From contig NZ_JANIIC010000014.1 in assembly GCF_024519315.1 (NCBI RefSeq), forward strand, positions 107,423-171,422: 64,000 nt of DNA, given 5' to 3'. The stretch is from Streptomyces malaysiensis subsp. samsunensis (lineage in GTDB: Bacteria > Actinomycetota > Actinomycetes > Streptomycetales > Streptomycetaceae). The position numbers and the translations under genes were made by a program. Every line of letters starts with the position of its first letter. Positions within the stretch are counted from its first letter, which is position 1. A model generated the notes under the pieces. It was not told the origin of the DNA, ran no database searches, and saw nothing but the letters and a program-made list of their open reading frames with translations. Shown here piece by piece: positions 37,499-45,699 of the stretch.

Positions 37499-39130
37499 TC
37501 AGCCCATGTGCGGGTAGCGGTAGTCGGTCGGCGGGACCAGGGTCTCCTTGATGGAGCGGGTGGAGGTCCAGCGCATCAGGTTCTGCTTGGCGCCAGCCTT
37601 GTCGTTGGTGCCGGACGCGCGGCCGCCGCCGAAGGGCTGCTGGCCGACGACGGCACCGGTCGGCTTGTCGTTGATGTAGAAGTTGCCGGCCGCGAAGCGC
37701 AGCGCCTCGCAGGTGGCGGCGGCGGCCGCGCGGTCCTGCGCGATCACGGCGCCGGTCAGCCCGTACGGGGCGGCCGACTCCATCTGCTGGAGCATCGCGT
37801 CGTACTCGCCGTCCTCGTAGACGTACACCCCGAGGATCGGGCCGAAGTACTCGTCCTTGAAGATCTCGTTCTCCGGGTCGGTGGAGACCAGCACGGTCGG
37901 GCGGACGAACCAGCCCTCGCTGTCGTCGTAGGTGCCGCCCGCGACGATCTCGACCGTCGGATCGGACGCCGCCCGGTCGATCGCCGCCTTGTTCTTGGCG
38001 AAGGCGCGCTCGTCGATGACCGCGCCCATGAAGTTGCCCAGTTCGGTCACATCGCCCATGGTCAGCCCGTCGACCTCGGTGGCGAACTCCTCCTTGAGGC
38101 CGTTCTCCCACAGGGAGCGCGGCACATAGGCACGGGAGGCCGCGGAGCACTTCTGGCCCTGGAACTCGAAGGCGCCGCGGGTCATCGCCGTCTTCAGCAC
38201 CGCCGGGTCGGCGGACGGGTGGGCGACGATGAAGTCCTTGCCGCCGGTCTCCCCGACCAGCCGCGGATAGGTCTTGTAGTTCTCGATGTTGTTGCCGACC
38301 GTCTTCCACAGGTACTGGAAGGTCCGGGTCGAACCGGTGAAGTGGATGCCCGCGAGGTCCGGGTGGGCCAGCGCCACCTCGGAGACCTCCTTGCCGTCCC
38401 CCGTGACCAGGTTGATCACGCCCTTGGGCAGCCCGGCCTCCTCCAGCAGCTCCATCAGCAGCACGGCGGCGTGCGTCTGGGTCGGCGACGGCTTCCAGAT
38501 CACCACATTGCCCATCAGGGCGGGGGCGGTCGGGAGGTTGCCCGCGATGGCGGAGAAGTTGAAGGGGGTGATCGCGTAGACGAACCCCTCCAGCGGCCGG
38601 TGGTCGGTGCGGTTCCAGACCCCGGGCGAGTTGGTCACCGGCTGCTCGGCCAGGATCTGACGCGCGAAGTGGACATTGAAGCGCCAGAAGTCGATCAGCT
38701 CACAGGGGGTGTCGATCTCGGCCTGCTGCGCGGTCTTCGACTGGCCCAGCATGGTGGAGGCGGCCAGCTTCTCCCGCCAGGGGCCGGAGAGCAGATCGGC
38801 GGCCTTGAGGATGACCGCGGCGCGGTCGTCGAAGCTCAGCGCGCGCCACGCCGGGGCCGCGGCCAGGGCGGCGTCGATCGCGTCCCGCGCGTCCTGCCGG
38901 GTGGCGTTGGCGTAGGTGCCCAGGCGGGCGGAGTGGTCGTGCGGCTGGACGACGTCGAAGCGCTCCCCCGCTCCCATCCGCTTCTCACCGCCGATGGTCA
39001 TCGGCAGGTCGATGGGGTTCTCGCCGAGCTCCTTGAGCCTGGTCTCGAGGCGGGCGCGCTCCGGGGTGCCGGGGGCGTAGCTGTGCACCGGCTCGTTCAC
39101 CGGCACGGGGACCTGGGTGACGGCGTCCAT
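37499..39130 (-). CDS. pruA: L-glutamate gamma-semialdehyde (1-pyrroline-5-carboxylate) dehydrogenase
   Basis: A 543-residue aldehyde dehydrogenase, the second step of proline catabolism to glutamate. The catalytic cysteine is in FEFQGQKCSAASRAYVP and the general-base glutamate in LVGETGGKDF; FSAIAGNLPTAPALMGNVVIWKPS and IHFTGSTRTFQYLWK bind NAD. The length and the N-terminal MTIGGEKRMGAGERFDVVQPHDHSARLG region fit the stand-alone PruA type. It is 56 bases downstream of the proline dehydrogenase gene on the same strand. Confidence 0.95.
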   Translation of the reverse strand: MDAVTQVPVPVNEPVHSYAPGTPERARLETRLKELGENPIDLPMTIGGEKRMGAGERFDVVQPHDHSARLGTYANATRQDARDAIDAALAAAPAWRALSFDDRAAVILKAADLLSGPWREKLAASTMLGQSKTAQQAEIDTPCELIDFWRFNVHFARQILAEQPVTNSPGVWNRTDHRPLEGFVYAITPFNFSAIAGNLPTAPALMGNVVIWKPSPTQTHAAVLLMELLEEAGLPKGVINLVTGDGKEVSEVALAHPDLAGIHFTGSTRTFQYLWKTVGNNIENYKTYPRLVGETGGKDFIVAHPSADPAVLKTAMTRGAFEFQGQKCSAASRAYVPRSLWENGLKEEFATEVDGLTMGDVTELGNFMGAVIDERAFAKNKAAIDRAASDPTVEIVAGGTYDDSEGWFVRPTVLVSTDPENEIFKDEYFGPILGVYVYEDGEYDAMLQQMESAAPYGLTGAVIAQDRAAAAATCEALRFAAGNFYINDKPTGAVVGQQPFGGGRASGTNDKAGAKQNLMRWTSTRSIKETLVPPTDYRYPHMG

Positions 39131-39186
39131 GATGGCCGTTGTCTCCTTCGATCGTCGGGTTGCGAGGTCTGCGATGGCGGGAGCGG

Positions 39187-40113
39187 TCAGCGACGGCCGA
39201 CCAGCGAGCGCAGGAAGAATGTGAGGTTGGCGGGGCGCTCCGCGAGGCGGCGCATGAAGTACCCATACCAGTCTGTGCCATACGGGACGTAAACCCGCAT
39301 ACGGTGACCTTCGGCCACCAGCCGCTCCTGCTCCGCCGCGCGGATCCCGTACAGCATCTGGAACTCGTACTCGTCCAGCTTGCGCCCGAGCCGGTGCGCG
39401 AGGTCCTGGGCGATGGCGACCATGCGCGGATCGTGCGAACCGATCATGGGGTAGCCCTCACCGGCCATAAGGATCTTCAGGCAGCGCACATAGGCCCGGT
39501 CCACCTCGCGCTTGTCCTGGTGGGCGACGCTCGCCGGCTCCTTGTACGCGCCCTTCACCAGCCGCACCCGGGAGCCTTCCCCGGCCAGTGCCCGGCAGTC
39601 GTCCTCGGTCCGGAAGAGATAGGACTGGAGGACCGCGCCGGTCTGCGGGAAGCGGCCGCGCAGCTCGGCGAGGACGGCGAGGGTGGAGTCCACCGTGGTG
39701 TGGTCCTCCATGTCGAGGGTTACCGTGGTGCCCGCCGCGGTGGCGGCCTCCACGACCGGGGTCACATTGGCCAGCGCCAGATCGTGGCCCCCGGGCAGCG
39801 CCTGTCCGAAGGCGGAGAGCTTCACGGACATCTCCGCGCGCCCCGCGAGCCCCTCGGTGGCCAGCGCCTCGGTCAGCGCCAGATAGGCGTCACGGCTGCG
39901 CAGCGCCTCGGCCCGGTCGGTCACGTCCTCGCCCAGATGGTCCAGGGTGACCTCCAGGCCGCGGGCGGTCAGCGACCGCACCGCCCCCAGGGACTCGGCC
40001 AGCCGCTCCCCGGCGATGAAGCGGTCCACCATCGGGCGGGTGACCGGCGCGGCCGAGACGATACGGCGGATGGCGGCACTGCGCGAAGCGGCGAGCAGCA
40101 CGGGTCCCAGCAT
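39187..40113 (-). CDS. Proline dehydrogenase (monofunctional)
   Basis: A 308-residue FAD-dependent TIM-barrel enzyme oxidising proline to pyrroline-5-carboxylate. Conserved blocks: TLDHLGEDVTDRAEAL, VKLSAFG, VTLDMEDHTTVDSTL, VLQSYLFRTEDDCRAL, RLVKGAYKEPASVAHQDK, and the C-terminal EFQMLYGIRAAEQERLVAEGHRMRVYVPYGTDWYGYFMRRLAERPAN pattern. A GGAGGTG site precedes the ATG at 40113. It is divergent from the PucR-type regulator, which probably senses proline and controls this pair. Confidence 0.95.
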   Translation of the reverse strand: MLGPVLLAASRSAAIRRIVSAAPVTRPMVDRFIAGERLAESLGAVRSLTARGLEVTLDHLGEDVTDRAEALRSRDAYLALTEALATEGLAGRAEMSVKLSAFGQALPGGHDLALANVTPVVEAATAAGTTVTLDMEDHTTVDSTLAVLAELRGRFPQTGAVLQSYLFRTEDDCRALAGEGSRVRLVKGAYKEPASVAHQDKREVDRAYVRCLKILMAGEGYPMIGSHDPRMVAIAQDLAHRLGRKLDEYEFQMLYGIRAAEQERLVAEGHRMRVYVPYGTDWYGYFMRRLAERPANLTFFLRSLVGRR

Positions 40114-40278
40114 CGGGGCACCTCCACGATGACGGCCGATGAACGGCATCGACGACTCACCGTGAAACCTAAGGATGGCGCGGATCCCGGACCATCGACA
40201 GCTGTCACGCATCCGTGGCCGGGATCTCAGACACCTGTATGAGAATGTGAGGGGCGAATCCGGGAAGAGGCGGGACCC

Positions 40279-41565
40279 ATGCGCGACGACTACCAGCAAC
40301 TGGTGGACGAGATCACGGCGGTGCTCCGGGCACCCGCGACCCTGGAGAACCGGGACTTCGCACTGATCGCCTTCGGCGCCCAGGACAGTGAGGACGGCGA
40401 GGACACGGAGGAGCCCGCGCTGGACCCGGTGCGCACCCGCTCGATCCTCCAGCGCCGCTCGACCTCGGCGGTACGGGCCTGGTTCGAGGCGTTCGGGATC
40501 GCACGGGCGCAGGCGCCGCTGCGGATTCCGCCCGACCCGGCGGCCGGGGTGTTCATGGGACGTATCTGCCTGCCCGTCCGGCACCGCGGGGTGGTGCACG
40601 GCTATGTCTGGCTGCTGGACGACGGCCATCTCTCCGATCTGGAGCTGGGCGGCCCCACGGGCGCCCCCGACCCCCGGCTGGCCCGCGCCATGGAGACCGC
40701 GGCCCGCATCGGGGCACTGCTGGCGGCCGAGGCGCGGGCCGGGGAGGAGCTCGGCGAGCTGCTGCGCGATGTGCTGACCGCACCGCCGGCCGGACGGGAC
40801 GCCGCCCGCACCCAGCTGCGGACCGCGCTGCGCGGAGCGGCCGACGGGCCGCTGGCGCTGGTGGCGGTGGTGCCATGGACACCGGGGACCGGCGAGGACG
40901 CGGACCACCCGGGCCTCCCCCACCTCCCGGGCATCGTGGCCGCGTGCGCGCTGCCCGGGGACGCGACGGCCGGGGCGGGGCTCGCGGCGCTGGTCCGGCT
41001 GCGCGCGGCCACCGCCCTGGACCCGGCCCGCACCACGGCCGAACAGCTGCTGCGCTCCCCCCGGGCCACGGCCGGTGGTACGGCTGCGGCCGTGGCCCGG
41101 GGGGAGCCGCCGACCAAGGCGGCCGCGGGGGTCAGCGCGCCCCGGCGCGGACTGGAGGAGCTGCCCGCCGCCTGGCAGGAGGCCCTGGCCGCCGCGCGGG
41201 CGGCCCACGCCGACCCGCGCCTGGGGCCGGTCGCGGAGTGGAGTGCCATCGGCCCGTACCGGCTGCTGGCCGCCCTGCCCGCGCTCCAGCCGGACGCCGC
41301 CGTACGGCCCCTGCTGGAGCCCGCCCACGCCGAACTCGCCCGCACCGCCGAGACCTTCCTCGACTGCGCGGGCCAGGCCGGACGCACCGCCCAGCGGCTG
41401 GGCATCCACCGGCAGACGCTCTACTACCGCCTCTCCCGGGTACGGCAGCTGACCGGTCTCGACCTGGACGCGGGCGAGGACCGGCTGCTGCTGCACATGA
41501 CCCTCAAGGCCGCGCGGCTGGGGCCGCCTGTAGGTTCCGCAATTAACCGCGCACTGTACCCGTGA
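40279..41565 (+). CDS. PucR-family regulator with 3' end altered by transposon insertion
   Basis: Now 428 residues. The C-terminal PucR helix-turn-helix is intact ([55 protein letters not shown]). It is divergent from proline dehydrogenase, so it is probably the activator of the proline catabolism genes. The Tn7-like element begins at 41529 inside its last codons. The present tail [11 protein letters not shown] is encoded by the transposon end, while joining base 41528 to 54715 restores an end of P-R-R and a TGA at 54722. The regulator is therefore expected to remain functional. Confidence 0.9.
   Translation: MRDDYQQLVDEITAVLRAPATLENRDFALIAFGAQDSEDGEDTEEPALDPVRTRSILQRRSTSAVRAWFEAFGIARAQAPLRIPPDPAAGVFMGRICLPVRHRGVVHGYVWLLDDGHLSDLELGGPTGAPDPRLARAMETAARIGALLAAEARAGEELGELLRDVLTAPPAGRDAARTQLRTALRGAADGPLALVAVVPWTPGTGEDADHPGLPHLPGIVAACALPGDATAGAGLAALVRLRAATALDPARTTAEQLLRSPRATAGGTAAAVARGEPPTKAAAGVSAPRRGLEELPAAWQEALAAARAAHADPRLGPVAEWSAIGPYRLLAALPALQPDAAVRPLLEPAHAELARTAETFLDCAGQAGRTAQRLGIHRQTLYYRLSRVRQLTGLDLDAGEDRLLLHMTLKAARLGPPVGSAINRALYP
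41524..41528. repeat. Target-site duplication, left copy (CCGCC)
   Basis: CCGCC abuts the left transposon terminus TGTAGGTTCCGC; the identical pentamer follows the right terminus at 54710-54714. Five-base duplications are characteristic of Tn7-like elements. Confidence 0.9.
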
Positions 41566-41605
41566 GATGCGCACCGAATGCGCAATTCCAAGGTTCTGTG
41601 CGCAC
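41535..41605 (+). repeat. Left-end transposase-site-like array (three 20-mers)
   Basis: Sites at 41535-41554 (TTCCGCAATTAACCGCGCAC), 41555-41574 (TGTACCCGTGAGATGCGCAC) and 41586-41605 (TTCCAAGGTTCTGTGCGCAC) follow the pattern TTCCGC-N8-G(A/C)GCAC. Offsets 0, 20 and 51 are exactly those of the internal left end. They are likely TnsB-binding sites; the first also encodes the altered PucR tail. Confidence 0.75.
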
Positions 41606-41635
41606 TGACTCCGCAGGGTAACTAGCTTCCGACCT

Positions 41636-42388
41636 ATGGCCATTCAGAGTCCAGCCCGGGTGCGTGGGAAGTACGAACAGCCGATGGCGTCAGTCCGCTA
41701 CGACGACGCGTCCGTACGGAAGGTCCCGTTCAAGGATCTGCGGTTGGCGGATTTCACATGGTCGGTTCCATGGCGGAGGTTTCGCTCGGTCCACGGCCAG
41801 GCGCACTACTCAGGGCGGTACGCGTCGGCAACGATGGCCGGGCCCGTGGTCTATGAGAGCCGCTTGGAGCTGGCACGGCTTCTCCTGGCTGACATGGATC
41901 CTGCCGTGCGTGGGATCTATGCCCAGCCGTGCCACTTGACCGCCCGGGTTGGCGATCGGGTACGTCGGCATGTGCCGGACTTCCTGCTGGTCATGGAGTC
42001 GGGGGTGGTGCGGGTGGTGAACGTCAAGCCTGCGGATCGGCTCACTGATCCGAAGATCGCGGAGGCGTTGGCCTGGCCGGGTGAACTGGTCGAACGGCAC
42101 GGTTGGGAGTACGAGATCTGGTCCGGGGCGGACCGGGTAGTCCTGGAGAACGTCCGGTTCCTCGCGGCCTACCGTCGCCCGGGCGTGGTCCCGGAGGTCG
42201 AGATCGAACGTGCTTGGGAAAGTGTGCAGGACGGTGACCGACTCGGCGTCGCCGAGCGACGGCTGGCAGCTGGGCGCCCCGACCACGAGGCGCGACCTCC
42301 GCTCTTGGCGCTGGTGTGGTCGGGCCGGCTGACCACTGATTTGTCCCGCCCGCTGAGTGGCGACTGGGTTCTGCGGAGGTCAGTGTGA
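41636..42388 (+). CDS. tnsA: TnsA-like transposase endonuclease subunit
   Basis: A 250-residue restriction-endonuclease-fold protein that would cut the 5' ends of the transposon so that it moves by cut-and-paste. The active site appears as E74/E78 in VVYESRLELARLLLAD, D115 in HVPDFLLVM and N129-V-K131 in VVNVKPADRL, equivalent to the E-D-(Q)xK set of Tn7 TnsA. A 70-residue C-terminal part follows that would contact TnsC. Its stop overlaps the tnsB GTG by four bases. No good ribosome site is seen before the ATG at 41636; ATG 41684 is an alternative. Confidence 0.88.
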   Translation: MAIQSPARVRGKYEQPMASVRYDDASVRKVPFKDLRLADFTWSVPWRRFRSVHGQAHYSGRYASATMAGPVVYESRLELARLLLADMDPAVRGIYAQPCHLTARVGDRVRRHVPDFLLVMESGVVRVVNVKPADRLTDPKIAEALAWPGELVERHGWEYEIWSGADRVVLENVRFLAAYRRPGVVPEVEIERAWESVQDGDRLGVAERRLAAGRPDHEARPPLLALVWSGRLTTDLSRPLSGDWVLRRSV

Positions 42389-44566
42389 ACGCCTGGACAA
42401 CGACTCTTCGGACAGGTCTGCCGCTCACCTATGACGGCGAGCAGTTCACGATCGCGGAGATCGAGGGCCGCCGCATCCTCCTTCAGCAGATGTCGGCAGA
42501 GGGCCGCCCCACTTGGCGGCAGGTCGACTTGTCGGTGCTGCTGGCACACCCCTCTACCGAGTTCCTGGTGGAGGCCTCGCCTGCGGAACCGGCAGCCGCA
42601 GTGTTGCTGGGCGGTCTCAGTAGTGCGGAGGACGACGGGCTCACCGTTCGGTTCCGGCATGTGCAAGAAGTTCGCTTCGGCTTTCAACTGGGTTCTTCCG
42701 AGCTGGCCTTGGAGGGTGAGCCACGGCCGGACTATGCGCCAGGGGTGCCTTTGATGCACCGGTACCGCGCAAAGGCCGCCGAGCTCGGAGTCGACCCAGC
42801 GACGGTGCGCCGTTGGGTGTCCAAGGTCAAGGAGGCCGGGCCAGCCGGGCTGGTGAGCAAGCGCCAGCCCAAAAGCGTGCTGGATCGGGCAGATCCGCGC
42901 TGGTTGGACATGGCACGCACGGTGATCGGGGGCCTGGAGAAGTCCAGCCGCCCGGTTCGTGGCCTGGTGTTGATGGAGATCGAAGAACGAGTGGCCAAGA
43001 AGTACGGCCGCGATGTGGTGAGGGTTCCGAAGCAGACCACGGGCTACGAACTGCTGAAGGAACTCAGCCGGGGAACCAACGCGTTCGAGGGCAGCACGAA
43101 GGGGAAGCGGTCCATCGCGAACCGCCCGCAGGGGGTCTTCGGCAAGCTGCGGGCGACGCGGCCGGGTGAGTACATCGTGCTGGACACCAACAGCCTGGAT
43201 GTCTTCGCAATGGAGCCGGTGACCTGCCGGTGGGTGCAGTGCGAACTTACCGTGGCCATGGACCTCTACAGCAAGGTGATCACCGGGTTGCGTCTGACGC
43301 CGGTATCGACGAAGTCGACCGATGTGGCCGGTGTCCTGTTCGAGACGATCCGACCGCGGGAGGTGTCGTCTGCCGGAACGGGCGAGCCGCTTCCGTACTG
43401 CGGGGTTCCTTCCACGGTGGTGTTCGACGCGGAGAAGCTGGTGGACGCGCACGGCCAGCCGCTGCTGCCCGCAGTCGCAGCGGAGACGATCATCTACGAC
43501 CACGGCAAGATCTACGTCTCGAACCACATCGCGAGCGTCAGCGCGAAGCTCGGCATCTCCCTGCAGCCGGCTCGCCCCTATACGCCTACCGACAAGCCGG
43601 TGGAGCGGTGGTTCAAGACGTTGAACCAGGGGCTTCTGGCGGCACTTCCCGGCTACAAGGGGCCGGACGTGCACAGCCGGGGAGAGAAGGTGGAGGACGA
43701 GGCCGTACTTCTTCCTGGACGAGCTTGAAATGATCATCCGCGAGTGGATCACTTTGATCTATCACAGGCGGCACCACCGAGGGCTGACTGTCCCGGAGAT
43801 CCCGGGTCTGAAGCTGAGCCCGCTGGAGATGTTCGAGCACGGTGTGAACCGGGCTGGGCCGTTGCGCATCCCGTCCAGGCCGGGCCTCACGTTCGAGTTC
43901 CTGGAAGAGGAGTGGTGCCCCATCCACCACTACGGGGTGGAGATCAACGGGCTCCGCTACAACGGGGACGGGCTCGACGACTACCGCAATCAGATCAGCC
44001 CGCACCGCGGCGAACAGGCCGGTAAATGGCCCGTCGCCGTGGATCGCGGCGACATCCGGAAGATCTACTTTCAGGATCCGAAGCAGCCACACCTATGGCA
44101 CACCCTGGACTGGGAGCATGCCCCGGCATTGGATGGGCCGGCCAGCTTGGAGGCGTTGAAGTACGCACGTCGGATCGCGGCCAAGACGCATCGTTTCCCG
44201 GACACCAAACGCGCCCTGATCGAGTTGCTGGAACGCTGGGGTGCCGGGCTGACCGAGGACCGGACCGAGCGGCGCATGGCGGTGCGCTTGTCGCAGGACC
44301 GGCTGCGGCTGGTCGGCGAAGACGACCCCGAAGTCGACGAGATCGCCGCGCTTCCCTCCGTGCGCCGTCTGGCAGCGCTCGGTTCGCCGGACGCGGGAGC
44401 GGGTCGGGAGGCAGTATCAGATCTGCAGTTGGTCGCGCCTGCGGATGAGGACCTGGGCGGAGACGACGACGAGGACGAGGAGTGCGAGGCAGCCCCGGCA
44501 GACGAGGAGTCCTCGGGACCGGTCGATGAGGATGAGTACTACTCCGACGTCTGGGAGAGCCGTTGA
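42385..44566 (+). pseudogene. tnsB: TnsB-like DDE transposase, split by a one-base frameshift
   Basis: Two overlapping frames together encode about 726 residues of a Mu/TnsB-type transposase. The first (42385-43728) contains an N-terminal helix-turn-helix (LGVDPATVRRWVSKVKEAG) and the whole catalytic core: D267 in YIVLDTNSLDVFA, D372 in IIYDHGKIYVSNH and E407 in DKPVERWFKTLNQG. Between 43701 and 43706 (GAGGCCGTACTTC) one surplus base shifts the frame; removing it restores E-A-Y-F-F-L-D-E-L-E-M-I-I-R-E-W. The second frame holds the YHRRHHRGL helix, the C-terminal barrel (EEEWCPIHHYGVEINGLRYN) and an acidic tail that would contact TnsC. No slippery heptamer is visible, so decay or a sequencing error is more likely than programmed shifting. 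Confidence 0.85.
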
Positions 44567-45699
44567 GTCCGGCCGAGGGCCTCGTGCCGTTCGAAGGCGA
44601 CGACCGCCAGTACTCGCCCACCCGGCTTCCGGGCTGGCTGCAGGAGGTCAACGGCCCGGACCGCGTCAAGCCCAAGCAGCTCACCCGGGCCGAGCTCGCC
44701 GGCCTCTCGCCGCGGGATTTGTTGGTGCACAACGACGGCCGGGAGGTCTGGCACGCCAATATCGGCCCGATCGACACGCCCCAGCTCCTCGCGCTGCACG
44801 ATGGGCTTGCGGAGATCGTGGAGTCGAACCGGCACGACGGCGACAAGACCAAGCCGGCCGCGCTGGTGGACGCGTATCCGGGGCTGGGGAAGAGTACAGC
44901 AGTGCGGGCTTACGGCTGTGGGCTCTACCGCAAGCAGGTCGCCCTGCGAGGGGAGACCACGCCCAGCGGGGACCGCAGGGTCCCGGTGATCTACATCGCT
45001 CTCAGCGGCAATACGCAGATCCGCGGGCTGAACGCCTCGATCTGCCGCTTCTACGGCCTGCCGGTCACCGGGGACGCCGACACTCTGGCCGAGCGGGCCG
45101 TCGACGCGGTGCTGAGCATGAAGACCACCGCGATCATCGTGGATGATGTGCACTTCCTGGCGGGCTCGAGGACCAACTCGTCCAGGATGGCCAACCAGTT
45201 GAAGTATCTGTCGAACGTCTTCCCGGTCACCTTGATCTATGTGGGTGTCGGAGTCCAGCACCGCGGCATCCTCAAGGAAGGGCTGGGCCACGGAGACTCT
45301 CTCTTCGCCCAGTTCGGGCGCCGCACCACCCCGCTGACCCTGCGGCCTTTCGAGGTCGAAAGCGAGCAGGGCCGTCTGCGGTGGAGGACGCTGCTGAAGA
45401 CGATCGAACAGCAGCTGGTCCTCGCGGAGAAGTTCCCCGGCATGCTGGCCGAGGACCTCTCGGACTACCTCTACGCCCGCTCGACCGGGCACTTCGCCTC
45501 GCTGATGTCGCTGATCAACCGCGGCTGTCTGCGGGCGATCCGCCACGGTCACGAGCGCCTCGACGAAGACCTGATGAACCAGGTCAAGAACGACGCGGCG
45601 GCGGAGGAGGCCCGCGTGGAACTCGAGGCCGCTATCAAGGCAGGGCTTTTGACCACGCGCCCGGTTACGCGCTCACCGTCCCTGAAGCGGCCGGCATGA
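44563..45699 (+). CDS. tnsC: TnsC-like AAA+ transposition regulator
   Basis: A 378-residue ATPase. Walker A is AYPGLGKST (G107-S111) and Walker B is AIIVDDVHFL (D194-D195); a sensor-like region ALSGNTQIRGLNASICRFYG and a LPLRPFEVE-like C-terminal AAA+ lid follow. TnsC/TniB-type ATPases bridge the target-selecting TniQ protein and the transposase and give target immunity. It starts at a TTG overlapping the tnsB stop by two bases and ends in an ATGA overlap with tniQ, so the operon is tightly coupled. Confidence 0.9.
   Translation: MSPAEGLVPFEGDDRQYSPTRLPGWLQEVNGPDRVKPKQLTRAELAGLSPRDLLVHNDGREVWHANIGPIDTPQLLALHDGLAEIVESNRHDGDKTKPAALVDAYPGLGKSTAVRAYGCGLYRKQVALRGETTPSGDRRVPVIYIALSGNTQIRGLNASICRFYGLPVTGDADTLAERAVDAVLSMKTTAIIVDDVHFLAGSRTNSSRMANQLKYLSNVFPVTLIYVGVGVQHRGILKEGLGHGDSLFAQFGRRTTPLTLRPFEVESEQGRLRWRTLLKTIEQQLVLAEKFPGMLAEDLSDYLYARSTGHFASLMSLINRGCLRAIRHGHERLDEDLMNQVKNDAAAEEARVELEAAIKAGLLTTRPVTRSPSLKRPA

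Noticed and set aside
40279..41565. Treating the PucR-type gene as a pseudogene because of the transposon
   Set aside because: Only the last three codons are replaced and the HTH is complete, so function is probably kept.
43701..43708. Programmed ribosomal frameshift in tnsB
   Set aside because: No A6G or similar slippery heptamer and no obvious stimulatory hairpin next to the site; an indel is simpler.
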